A stretch of 39,625 bases of DNA from Stentor coeruleus. Its lineage: Eukaryota > Ciliophora > Heterotrichea > Heterotrichida > Stentoridae. The notes under the pieces were generated by a model. That model ran no database searches, had not been told where the DNA came from, and was given only the letters and a program-made list of their open reading frames with translations. A program made the position numbers and the translations under genes. The stretch is from contig MPUH01000696.1 in NCBI GenBank assembly GCA_001970955.1, positions 1 to 39,625 on the forward strand. Direction: 5' to 3'. Every line of letters starts with the position of its first letter. The first letter of the stretch is position 1. Below are positions 1-9,530 of this stretch, in pieces.

Positions 1-11
1 GTGCACCCCAT
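1..11 (-). CDS. 5' end of a fourth MGC-type kinase paralog (partial)
   Basis: The reverse strand from base 11 reads ATG GGG TGC AC, giving Met-Gly-Cys-Thr, the same start as the kinase that begins at 4967. The first 24 bases of the window match positions 4958-4981 exactly, so the match covers both the start codon region and the upstream flank. I infer that another tandem kinase copy begins here and continues to the left of the window. Only the start can be seen, so whether it is intact is unknown. Confidence 0.75.
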
Positions 12-951
12 ATTTATTACTGATGTAAAGTCCTTGATTTAGATATTTAGAGATGAACTTTGGCAACAGATATTCCTGAAATATTTAAAAAAAAGATAGT
101 TCATAAAAAAGTTGCACTAAAGTTTTTTATCACAGAGATTTGGAGCTGGTAACAATTTTTAAGTTTAAAAAAAAAGTTTTAGTATAACCTTTTACTTAAT
201 GATAAGATATATATAGTTCAATAAAGATAGATAATAAAAGATAAAATAGTAAAAAAGTTTACTTATAGGGTATAATATTCATTTAATATTATCATAATGC
301 TAAAGCAGGAAATCTTTAGAAATTTTTCTAGATTTTTTTTTAGAAAAAATAATAGAATCAGCTATAAAAATCAAATTTTCCTATATCTTTCCATCCAAAA
401 TGCAGATATCTATGATATTATCTTCATCGAATCATTTTGAAAGAGCAATTTGCAAATTTTTAAATTTTTATATATAGGGATAAAATAAAGAGAAATAGTT
501 TATACAAGGTTTAGTCAATTGATTTTTATGAAGATATAAATTTTCTCTTTTAACAGACTTAAAATATCTGAGTTTTTCTATCAAAAACTACCCTGAATTA
601 TTTCCTTAGTAACATTTATAATTTAGCGCATTTTATTATATATTATATAAAAATTTTGCTTATTAAACTAAGATTAAAGAATATTTCCCTGATTATCTTA
701 ACTAGAAAAATATTTCTCGTTACTAAAAACATAAATGAAGTTATCCCGTGTATTTAAATTCATAAATAAATAAAAAATCTCGACACTATTACTAAGAAGT
801 CCAAACCTTAAATTTTAAACTGCATAAAATCTATCATAAAAATTATAATTTCTCTTAAAAATCCAACTCAATAAATTGTTTTCATTATACTTAAAATATG
901 AATTGAATATTTAAATAAGTAAATTTATATAATAGTTTATCTAAAAATCAC
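12..951. other. AT-rich spacer, no gene seen
   Basis: This is the 5' flank of the edge kinase and the 3' flank of the kinase at 952-1866. It is very AT-rich with many homopolymer runs and frequent stops in all frames. No RNA gene or intron-split gene was recognised. Confidence 0.6.
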
Positions 952-1866
952 TTAATTTATCTGGTTAAAACAACAATGCTTTCTCGCTTTTTCAGCTGTT
1001 ATTCTTTTATTCATATCAGTTTCCAGTATTTCTCTAATAAGATTTTGAGTTTCTAAAGACACATGCGAAATTTTTTCAATTAACTGGCTAGTTGTGATCG
1101 TCTTTATTTTTTCTTTAATCTCATCCTTTGATTTTCCTGAAAATGGATAATTTCCAGTGAGCATAATCAAAGCTAGAATTCCGCAACTCCAAATATCAGC
1201 TTTTTCTGTGTAATTTTCATTTATAACATCAGGTGCTAAATAATACAAAGTTCCACAATAATCCTTTAATATTTCCCCAGGCTGTATATAACGAGAACAG
1301 CCAAAATCAGCAATTTTTATATTGTCACTAGATATATCTACTAATAATACATTTTCTAGTTTTATGTCTAGATGTACCACATTTTGAGAATGCAAATATT
1401 CAACTCCTTCTAAGACTTGTTTCAATATATCTAAAGTTTTTTTTTCTGTAAATCTATTCGATTTTTTAAGTCTGTCTTTTAGACTACCTCCCTCACAAAG
1501 TTCTGTAATAATATAAAAATTATTCTCATCCTCCAACATTTCATGAAACCTAATGATTTTATGATGATTGAGTTTTGAAAGAACTATGGATTCTTTAAAA
1601 ACTGTACTTGATTTCAGCTCGTTAAAGTTGAATCTGGTTTTCTTAATGATTTTAAGAGCTCTGCGTGATGATGAAGGAATATGCATAGTCGAAAGGACTT
1701 CACCAAATGCCCCAATACCAAGGAATGAAAGGGAAATATAATCACAAAGATTTGAGGCTTGTGTTTCATCAGCAGCAACTAGAGACCTCAATTTCATTGA
1801 TGAACTTTTTATTGTAATTGATTTTTCTGAAGAGTTTAGATGTTTACGAGTTATCATACACCCCAT
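952..1866 (-). CDS. MGC-type CAMK-like protein kinase, paralog 1, with altered catalytic loop
   Basis: This is a 304-residue protein made almost entirely of one Ser/Thr kinase domain (about residues 43-300). Visible motifs are the glycine loop (G50-G55), the ATP-binding lysine K72 in RALKIIKK, the helix-C glutamate E92, DFG at 187-189 and DIWSCG in subdomain IX. The catalytic loop is HLD (165-167) instead of HRD and the APE motif is APD (211-213). Asp167, Lys169 and Asn172 remain, so it may still be active, but it has lost the RD arginine that normally contacts the activation segment. The Met-Gly-Cys start with Thr6 fits N-myristoylation plus palmitoylation, suggesting membrane attachment (inference). 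The fold is closest to CAMK/CDPK catalytic domains, but there are no EF hands or other regulatory domains. It is one of four tandem copies. Confidence 0.92.
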   Translation of the reverse strand: MGCMITRKHLNSSEKSITIKSSSMKLRSLVAADETQASNLCDYISLSFLGIGAFGEVLSTMHIPSSSRRALKIIKKTRFNFNELKSSTVFKESIVLSKLNHHKIIRFHEMLEDENNFYIITELCEGGSLKDRLKKSNRFTEKKTLDILKQVLEGVEYLHSQNVVHLDIKLENVLLVDISSDNIKIADFGCSRYIQPGEILKDYCGTLYYLAPDVINENYTEKADIWSCGILALIMLTGNYPFSGKSKDEIKEKIKTITTSQLIEKISHVSLETQNLIREILETDMNKRITAEKARKHCCFNQIN

Positions 1867-4043
1867 ATTTGTTTATGGTAACAGCACAAGATTCGTCTTA
1901 AGATATATAGTTTTTTTGGTAACTCTGAAAAAGATTAGAGATTTAAGGTATAGAAAAAAATATTATTAAGAAAAGTTTTAATGAATTTTAGCGCTTCTAT
2001 AAGAAAAGCTAAAAAAAATATAAATTTGGTAAAAGCAGTATCTCTGTATGCTTTTAACAAAGAACTGATATAATTTTATGTTGTTATAACAGAAAACTAA
2101 TTAACACTTGCTGGTTTGAAGTTTATATAAAAATATTATAAACCAAGCCAACTTGATGAAAATTGAAAGATTTTTTTTAAGGTTATACAAACTTAGCTAA
2201 TTTAGAAGTCTTTATATGAATCAGAATAAGCAATCTTACAAATAAAACTCTGATACAAATTACCATATTGATATTATAAAATTTACAATGATAGATGAAA
2301 GTAATAAGTCTGTTTATTTATATAGTAGCTCATACGAGATAAATGTATAAAAAAATTTATAAAGAATTTGCTTTAGTCTTCATGCTAAGATATTTAAAAG
2401 ATTGTATTATATATTTTATCTTAAAAATAAATCTAAGAATATTCTTGATATTAATATCTGTATGAAATCAGAAATGCATTTCGACATAAATCAACATATA
2501 GTGGAATATACAAAGATAAAGTATATTTTATGATTTAGAAGAAAACTATTTGGTAAATTAAGCCTAAAATTTTTATAATTATATCATAAAAGTTTATATG
2601 CTTGATTGATATAATACTAATAGCTTTGGATCCTGTTATATAAGTCCTTATAATTTCACAAAAAAATTCAAAGTCTTAACTCATTCCAAAGTTAAAAAGA
2701 ATGAAATAAATCCAAATCACTTCTTTTGTTTAACTATAATCTGTATATCTCACCTTTAAACTCTTTAATTTTTATAAACTGAGGGATTCTCTAGTCAATT
2801 GTCGAATAATAAAATTAAAGCATCGGGCTTAGAGTTTTTATGAATAACTACATCTAAAATACTTTAAAACTCTTCATTCTAAGTAGATATTAAGTTTCTC
2901 TAAAAAAATAAACTGGGTAGAGAATTAAAAAACCTTTTCTGATCTAAAAAAATTATCAAAAAAGTTAACACAAAATTCTAATAATCTTTAATCTATTAGT
3001 CACTGAGTATTACACTTAGATATATTTTATTAAACAAAATAAAAGATTGAGACTAGTTTAGAATAACAAGCATAATATTAAAATATATATAATAATATTT
3101 GTTACTACTTTTAAGAAATTTCTCAATAAAACTTGCTTATAGTAAGCATAAACATTTAATATATAGTAAATCTGGTGCTATATTTTAGTATTTTTTTTTA
3201 TGTTGTATTAAATTAAAATTTAAGTCTTCTACTAGCTTAAAAAAGTGCACATGTAAATCTATATCGCATCTTTTTCGAATAATATAAAGGGAAAAATATA
3301 AAAATTAAAAGATATAAGTTAGAAAAGCACTTTAAATAACTATATGTAGTATAATGAGGGTAAAAAGCAAACCATATTTCAATTATTTAGCTGATAATAA
3401 TTATATGATAATTAGCCTACTTTAAGCTAAAAGAATTCTTGTTTCCTTTATTTTACTTGATTATAGTCGGATATATTATTATAAAAGGAAAATTTCAGAT
3501 ATCATTTGTTTTATAAAACTTTCATATCTAATTTTTATCAAAAGTGCAGGCGAAAATGTAAAATTTTTGTTTTATCGTGTATTTTTAGACTTTATTTATT
3601 ATAGTTATTAGATTTATTCTAGTAAGCTAAGTATGTTTCTTACTTTTACTACTGTATTTATTTTATATAATAAATTTACAACATTTTACTAATAGAATCT
3701 TGTTCTTCAAAAATATAAGAAATATGATTTTGTATTTCACTGATAATTAATTCTTATACTTTCATGTATAAGATATTAACTTGGTAAGGCTAAAATTCTG
3801 AAACTCCAAACATTTAACTTCTGTATATGTTTTTATTGCAAAAAACTAAATAAAGCGAAACCTCATAACAATTCTTAAAAATTTTCGATTTAAAGGATTA
3901 TCATATCCGATATCCCTGATTTTTATACTAATAATTTTCTAATTCTCTCATTTGTATATTTTCTATAAACTAATCTGAATAACTCTTTTATAAACACATA
4001 AAAGTTAAATTTAGATTTTAATAACGTGATTGCATACCATTTA
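1867..4043. other. AT-rich spacer between kinase paralogs 1 and 2
   Basis: This 2.2-kb spacer has no convincing gene on either strand. Short stretches are recognisably related to the next spacer, for example near 2104 and 5202, near 2306 and 5425, and near 2789 and 5938. This suggests the spacer was duplicated together with the kinase and then diverged. No kinase pseudogene fragment was identified. Confidence 0.6.
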
Positions 4044-4967
4044 TTATAAAATCACTTGATTTGCTTTTTTAAAGCAGAAATGATTCCCCGCACTTTCAGC
4101 TGTTATTCTTTTATTTGCATCTGTCTCCAGCATATTTCTAACAAGGTCTTGAGTTCCAAAAGATACATTCGATATTTTTTCTATCAACTCATAACTTTTT
4201 ATCGTCCTTATTTTATCTCTGATTTCAGCAGATGAAATTCCTAAACAAGGTATAACCCCAGTAAGCATAATTAAAGCTAGAATCCCACAACTCCAAATAT
4301 CAGCTTTTTCTGTATAATTTTCATTTATAACTTCAGGCGCTAAATAATACAATGAGCCACAACAGTTTTTTAATGTTTCACCAGGCTGTATAAAATGTGA
4401 GCATCCAAAATCGGCAATTTTTATATTGTTACTTGATGAGTCAGTCAAGAGTATATTTTCTAGCTTAATATCTCGATGAACAATATTTTTACTATGTAAA
4501 TACTGAACTGCTTCTAAAACTTGTTTCATTATCTCTAAAGTTGCCTCTTCAGTAAACTTATGCAATTTTTTAAGCCTTTCTCCAAGGTTGCCACCTTCAC
4601 AAAGCTCTGTAACAATATAGAAGTTAAAATGGTCTTCAAGCATTTCATAAAACTTAATAATTTTATGATGATTGAGTTTTGAAAGGACTGCAGATTCTCT
4701 TAAGACTCCTTTTGATTTTAGTTGATTATACGTCAATCCATTTTTTCTAATGATTTTAAGTGCTCGGCAGGCTGATGTTGGAATATGCTTAGCTGAAAGG
4801 ACCTCTCCAAATGCTCCAACGCCTAGGAAGTCTAGAGAGATATAATCTGAAAGGTGGGACATATGAGTCTTTTCAAAGATTATAGACTTCAAATGCATTG
4901 ATGATGTCTTTATTAAGTTGGATTCTCCTGAAGAATTTCGATGATTACGAGTTATTGTGCACCCCAT
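4044..4967 (-). CDS. MGC-type CAMK-like protein kinase, paralog 2
   Basis: This 307-residue single-domain kinase keeps all the standard catalytic motifs: glycine loop from G49, K71, E91, HRD at 164-166, DFG at 186-188 and APE at 210-212. The Met-Gly-Cys-Thr-Ile-Thr start fits dual N-terminal acylation (inference). Relative to its neighbours, the usual P-[YF]-x-G segment after subdomain IX is PCLG (240-243), a change in the substrate-side region. The C-terminus is a few residues longer than in the paralogs (ends QVIL). It is strongly similar to the genes at 952-1866 and 7232-8140, same strand and spacing. Substrates cannot be read from the sequence. The upstream flank is shared with the kinase at the left edge. 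Confidence 0.93.
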   Translation of the reverse strand: MGCTITRNHRNSSGESNLIKTSSMHLKSIIFEKTHMSHLSDYISLDFLGVGAFGEVLSAKHIPTSACRALKIIRKNGLTYNQLKSKGVLRESAVLSKLNHHKIIKFYEMLEDHFNFYIVTELCEGGNLGERLKKLHKFTEEATLEIMKQVLEAVQYLHSKNIVHRDIKLENILLTDSSSNNIKIADFGCSHFIQPGETLKNCCGSLYYLAPEVINENYTEKADIWSCGILALIMLTGVIPCLGISSAEIRDKIRTIKSYELIEKISNVSFGTQDLVRNMLETDANKRITAESAGNHFCFKKANQVIL

Positions 4968-7231
4968 ATTTATTACTGATACCAGTGTAAGATTTGCATA
5001 TAGGATAGGCGGTTTTTGTAAAAGACTGAGGAAAAAGTAAGCTTAAAGAATTGAATAAAGTATATTGTGCAACATAATTTTAAAGTGTTTGTAGCGTTTT
5101 TTTTTTTTTGAAAACTAAAAATTGTAAAATTTAAAAAAAGTAGTTTTTCTGTATTTAAAACTGCGTAGATGCGAATTTTTGTTTATAAAGCTTAAGGCTG
5201 CTTAGTACTTGTTGATTTCAAGATTTGAATAAAAATAATTCCAATTGCAAAATAGTCAAGAAGACGATGAGATTTAAGAAAGAATTTTTGATTTTATAAA
5301 CGAATTATATTGATTTAACAGATGCATAACGAATAAAAAGCATATCAGCCAGCTAAATAAAACTCTTAAAAGAAATGTCATATTGTCTAGCACAACTTAA
5401 GCCTTATGGTAAAAAAAACTGCAAGTAATAAGCCTGTTTGCTGTAGTAATAATTTCTAAGTTAAGACTTTAAACTGTTTATAGGATGATCTTAATACAAT
5501 CAATAGTTAAAGATTTTATATCTAGTCTGTTTTGAAAGGAATTTTGATTATATACATAATTGATATCTAAGTATAGTTTAAAAGACATTTCCAATATAGA
5601 AATCAACCTAATCCAATTCACAAAGACAAAAAAACTCATTAAATACCTTAGAATACAATTATTAAAAGAACTTGAAAAAATATATTTTTATAATTTGCAG
5701 TCTAATCATTCATATAATACATTTAATTAAAAGCTTAAGCTATTATTTACTAGAATACTAAAGTTTAATCTGTTTATGATCTTTTACTATTTATATTCAA
5801 ACCTATATAAATTTTAATTCATTTCAAAATCAGCCAAAAATAAGCACAGCCTAGTATATATTACTTTCATTGTTTAGTTTAATATTATTATATAATTCAT
5901 CTGAATTTAGTTTTAAATTTTATAAGAAAAAATCCTCTAGTCAAATATAAAATAATCAGATTAAAGCATGGACTTTAGAATTATTCATTAAAAAAAAGTA
6001 TATAGGATACGAAAAAAAGCCCAGTCTTATGTAAACGTATAGTTATTCTGATTTAAAAAAAAGTATATAGGATACGAAAAAAAGCCCAGTCTTATGTAAA
6101 TGTATAGTTTTTCTGGATAAAAAGTTATTCTGATTTAAAAAAAAATATCTTAAAAATTAACATCAAGTTTCTGATAATCACAAACCTGCAAATCAGTGAT
6201 GAAGTATATACTTATCATATGCTATTGCAAAATTGATAAGAATTACAAGCTGTAAAATAATTAAAATTTAGCAAATGACAAGCTTAAATAGAATTATTTA
6301 AAGAAAGTAAGCATAATTATATAGAATAAAATGCAACTTTAAACGCTTAAATAATAATCAAATGCATACTATATGTTTTCTTGGTATATATAGGTTGGTT
6401 TTCTATTTATATGTGCTAATAATTATCAATGTTATCACATTAGTTTTTATTAGTTTATTTCGATTATACTTATATGCATTATGAGATTTTCTAAAATACA
6501 AAATCTGATTTTTTAATTCTTTAAGAAGTTTTATTAGGTAATTAAAAGATTGATTTCTATAGTCTCTATTTTCTCAAGTTCTTGGCTAATCAGGCTTTAC
6601 AAACTTCAATTATTTTCTTATTACAAAAACTAATGTTAGTATGCATGAAATTAATCATTAATTATTTTTATAAGTCTTGCATTAATAAGGGCTGGACAAT
6701 AGTCAAGCGATAATTCCTAACTAATACTAATTATAAGTCTTTCATTATACAAAAAACTCTAGAAAATCAATAAAAATAAACAAGTAATAAACAGCGAAAT
6801 GCAAAAAACTATACCTCCAGGATTTTCGAGAATCAAACTTTAAAGTCAATTAAACCAAAAATAAAGCAAAAATAGCAAGGAAACATTATTAGTTAAATTA
6901 ATAAAAAAATTTTTGTATACATTGCCTAAACTCATAAAATAAAACTGATATTTATTTTTTCCTATGTTCATGCTAAGAAAGTCTTATAATCCCAAAAATC
7001 TTCTTTTATTATTTTAAAATTACCAATGAAATACTGCAATCTTTTTATGTTTTTGTAAAGTAAATCATATTCTCTACATCCAATTTTAAATTAATAAAAA
7101 TATTAAGTTGGTTGAAAAATATTCTTTTGCCATATAAAGCAATTTAAATGATTTTTTTTAAGTGCATAAGCTTATCAAAACTATTTATTTTATAATAAAG
7201 TAACTATATGATATACTTATAAGTAAATCTA
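4968..7231. other. AT-rich spacer between kinase paralogs 2 and 3
   Basis: This 2.3-kb spacer is without a recognisable gene. It contains a local 65-bp tandem repeat (5991-6140). Parts resemble the preceding spacer, consistent with a duplicated unit of about 3.1 kb. Confidence 0.6.
5991..6140. repeat. 65-bp direct tandem repeat, two copies plus a partial third
   Basis: An A-run followed by GTATATAGGATACG and AAAGCCCAGTCTTATG occurs at 5991 onward and again 65 bases later. The copies are nearly identical, with a C/T difference after GTAAA and a few changes at the end. A partial third copy (AGTTATTCTGATTTAAAA) follows at about 6123-6140. Confidence 0.9.
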
Positions 7232-8140
7232 TTATATTTTGTTAAAGCAGTTATGCTTTTTCGCATTTTCAGCTGTAATTCTTTTGCTCGTATCTATTTC
7301 CAGCATTTTTCTAATAAGGTCTTGAGTTTCTAAAGATATATTCGATATTTTCCCCAGCAATTCATCACTTTTTATCATTTTTATCTTATCTTTGATCTCA
7401 GCAGATGATTTTCCTGAATAAGGATAAGTTCCAGTAAGTAAAATCAATGCTAGAATCCCACAACTCCAAATATCTACTTTTTCTGTATAGTAACCATTTA
7501 TAACTTCAGGTGCTAAATAATATAAAGAACCACAATCATCTTTTAATATTTGACCTGACTGTATATAATCTGAGACCCCAAAATCTGCGATTTTAACTTT
7601 GTTACTTGATAAGTCAGTTAAAAGTATATTTTCTAACTTTATATCTCGATGAACTAAATTCTGAGAATGCAAATATTCAACTGCTTCTATGATTTGTTTC
7701 ATTATTTCTAAGGTTGTCTCTTCAGTAAACTTATAAGATTTTTTAAGTTTTTCTTTTAGATTACCACCTTCGCAAAGCTCTGTAATAATGTAAAAGTTGT
7801 GGTCGTCTTCCAGCATCTCATAAAATTTAATGATATTATTATGATTGAGATTTGAAAGAATCAAAGATTCTCTATAAGCTATTCCTGATTCCAGTTCACT
7901 ATGGCTTAGTTGATTTTTTTTAATGATTTTAAGAGCTCGACAGGTTGATGAAGGAATGTGCTTGGTTGACAGAACTTCTCCAAAAGCTCCGACACCTAGG
8001 AAATTGAGAGAAACATAATCAGAAAGTCGAGAAATTTTTATATTTTCAGAAACTAGAGGCCTCAAACGCATTGGTGAACTATATATAACGCAAATTCTCT
8101 TTGAAGAATTTCTTTGACTATGAGCTATCATACACCCCAT
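7232..8140 (-). CDS. MGC-type CAMK-like protein kinase, paralog 3
   Basis: This 302-residue single-domain kinase has the canonical motifs: glycine loop from G49, K71, E91, HRD at 164-166, DFG at 186-188 (followed by V rather than the C of the other two) and APE at 210-212. The start is Met-Gly-Cys, but residue 6 is Ala instead of Thr, which weakens the myristoylation consensus a little. The N-terminal ~40 residues before the kinase fold are Ser-rich and vary most among the paralogs. It is the copy nearest the unrelated PKG gene. The family reads as CAMK-like without regulatory domains; calcium control, if any, must come from a partner. Confidence 0.93.
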   Translation of the reverse strand: MGCMIAHSQRNSSKRICVIYSSPMRLRPLVSENIKISRLSDYVSLNFLGVGAFGEVLSTKHIPSSTCRALKIIKKNQLSHSELESGIAYRESLILSNLNHNNIIKFYEMLEDDHNFYIITELCEGGNLKEKLKKSYKFTEETTLEIMKQIIEAVEYLHSQNLVHRDIKLENILLTDLSSNKVKIADFGVSDYIQSGQILKDDCGSLYYLAPEVINGYYTEKVDIWSCGILALILLTGTYPYSGKSSAEIKDKIKMIKSDELLGKISNISLETQDLIRKMLEIDTSKRITAENAKKHNCFNKI

Positions 8141-9530
8141 TCTTATTATTTATATTAACATAAAATTTTAATCAAAGTTAGATAGTTTTGATACCGATTG
8201 AGTAAGAATAAGCTCAATGTTTTATATAAACATTATTAGTTATAATTTTCATGCACTTCCAATTAACTATGATCAAAACTTAAATATATCAAATTGATAA
8301 AAACAGTTCTCTATTTATAATTAACATAGATTTATTATGGCTTTATATTATTTCAAGAAGTCTAATAATAAAACAGATGATAGGCCTGACAAAATTTTAA
8401 GATAAATACTTAGTAATTAATTTGAAATATATAATATAAGTCGAAACAAGCACAGAGAAATTAAAATTCGATAAAAAATATCATATTGCCTTGCATAAAG
8501 ATGGTTTCATAATGAAAAGATAATAATTATATAAGCTATTTATATAAAATACTCCTTTATAATAATAACTATGATAATTTTATACAGCCTATAGTCTAAT
8601 CTTAAATATTTTTTCATTCTGTCTTAAAGATATAGTTTTTTCCCTTTAACAGTATACGTTATTTTTAAAAGAAATCGGCCTATTATAATTTGTAAAGAAA
8701 AAAGTGAATTCAGCTTCTTATAAGCATGTTATCGAAAGAACTTGAATTATTTTATATTCAAGTCTAATTATACTTATAATAGTTTAAATTAGCTATAGAA
8801 TAATAAAACCTTTTAATACATTTATGATTTTATATAATTCTATTCGAAAATTTCTAAAGTTTAGCTCATCTTGAAGCTTAAAAGAGTAGGTAAATCTAGC
8901 ATCTCCTTCGTATAGTTAATATATTAATATTATTGGCAATTTTTATTTTTAAGTGTTATGGGCAAGATAGTACTCTAATTAAATACTGTATCAAAGCATC
9001 AACTTTATATCATATACGGCGACTAGAATATTTCAAAAGTCTAGTGTGAAGCTAATATAAAATATTCTAAAAATATTAAAACTTTCGATTGTCGTAAATT
9101 CATCAATTTGTTTTATAGTATAAGCTTATCCTATATAATTGCTGAAAGTCAAAGAATTATAAGCTAAAAGAATTAAATACAATAACTGATAAGCTTAGCA
9201 TACAATACTTTTGAGGGAAAAAAAAACAAAATTATACATAAAATTATAACCTTAAATTACTTAAAACAAATTATATGCATCATAATATTTCCTATCTCAC
9301 TAAAAAGATTGATTTTGTAATACACAAAGAAAATTTCAGTAATATAATTTGTGCTACCTTAAACAACATTTTTTTCTAATTACTTTATTTAACAACACAA
9401 CTCCGATAACTTTCATATAGCTTCTTATTAACTTTCACTTGTATTCATTAAAATATCTATTTTAACACCCTAACACCCAATCCATTCTTAAAAAAATCAA
9501 AATTACCAAACTAACCTTTATCTACGACAT
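8141..9530. other. AT-rich spacer, right end of the kinase array
   Basis: About 1.4 kb without a recognised gene. It carries a telomere-like double motif at 9461-9482, close to the 3' end of the PKG gene. Confidence 0.6.
9461..9482 (-). repeat. Interstitial telomere-like motif (two units)
   Basis: On the minus strand this reads GGTGTTAGGGTGTTAA within a 22-bp block that is identical at 34030-34051. It contains the complement of CCCTAACA, the 8-mer telomere unit that I recall being reported for heterotrich ciliates. A third copy of the 16-bp core lies at 24620-24635. All three copies are intergenic. Confidence 0.7.

Noticed and set aside
1867..4043. Possible decayed kinase copy in the long spacer
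   Set aside because: No remnant of kinase motifs such as HRD-x-K or DFG was found in the frames I scanned; only flank similarity remains.
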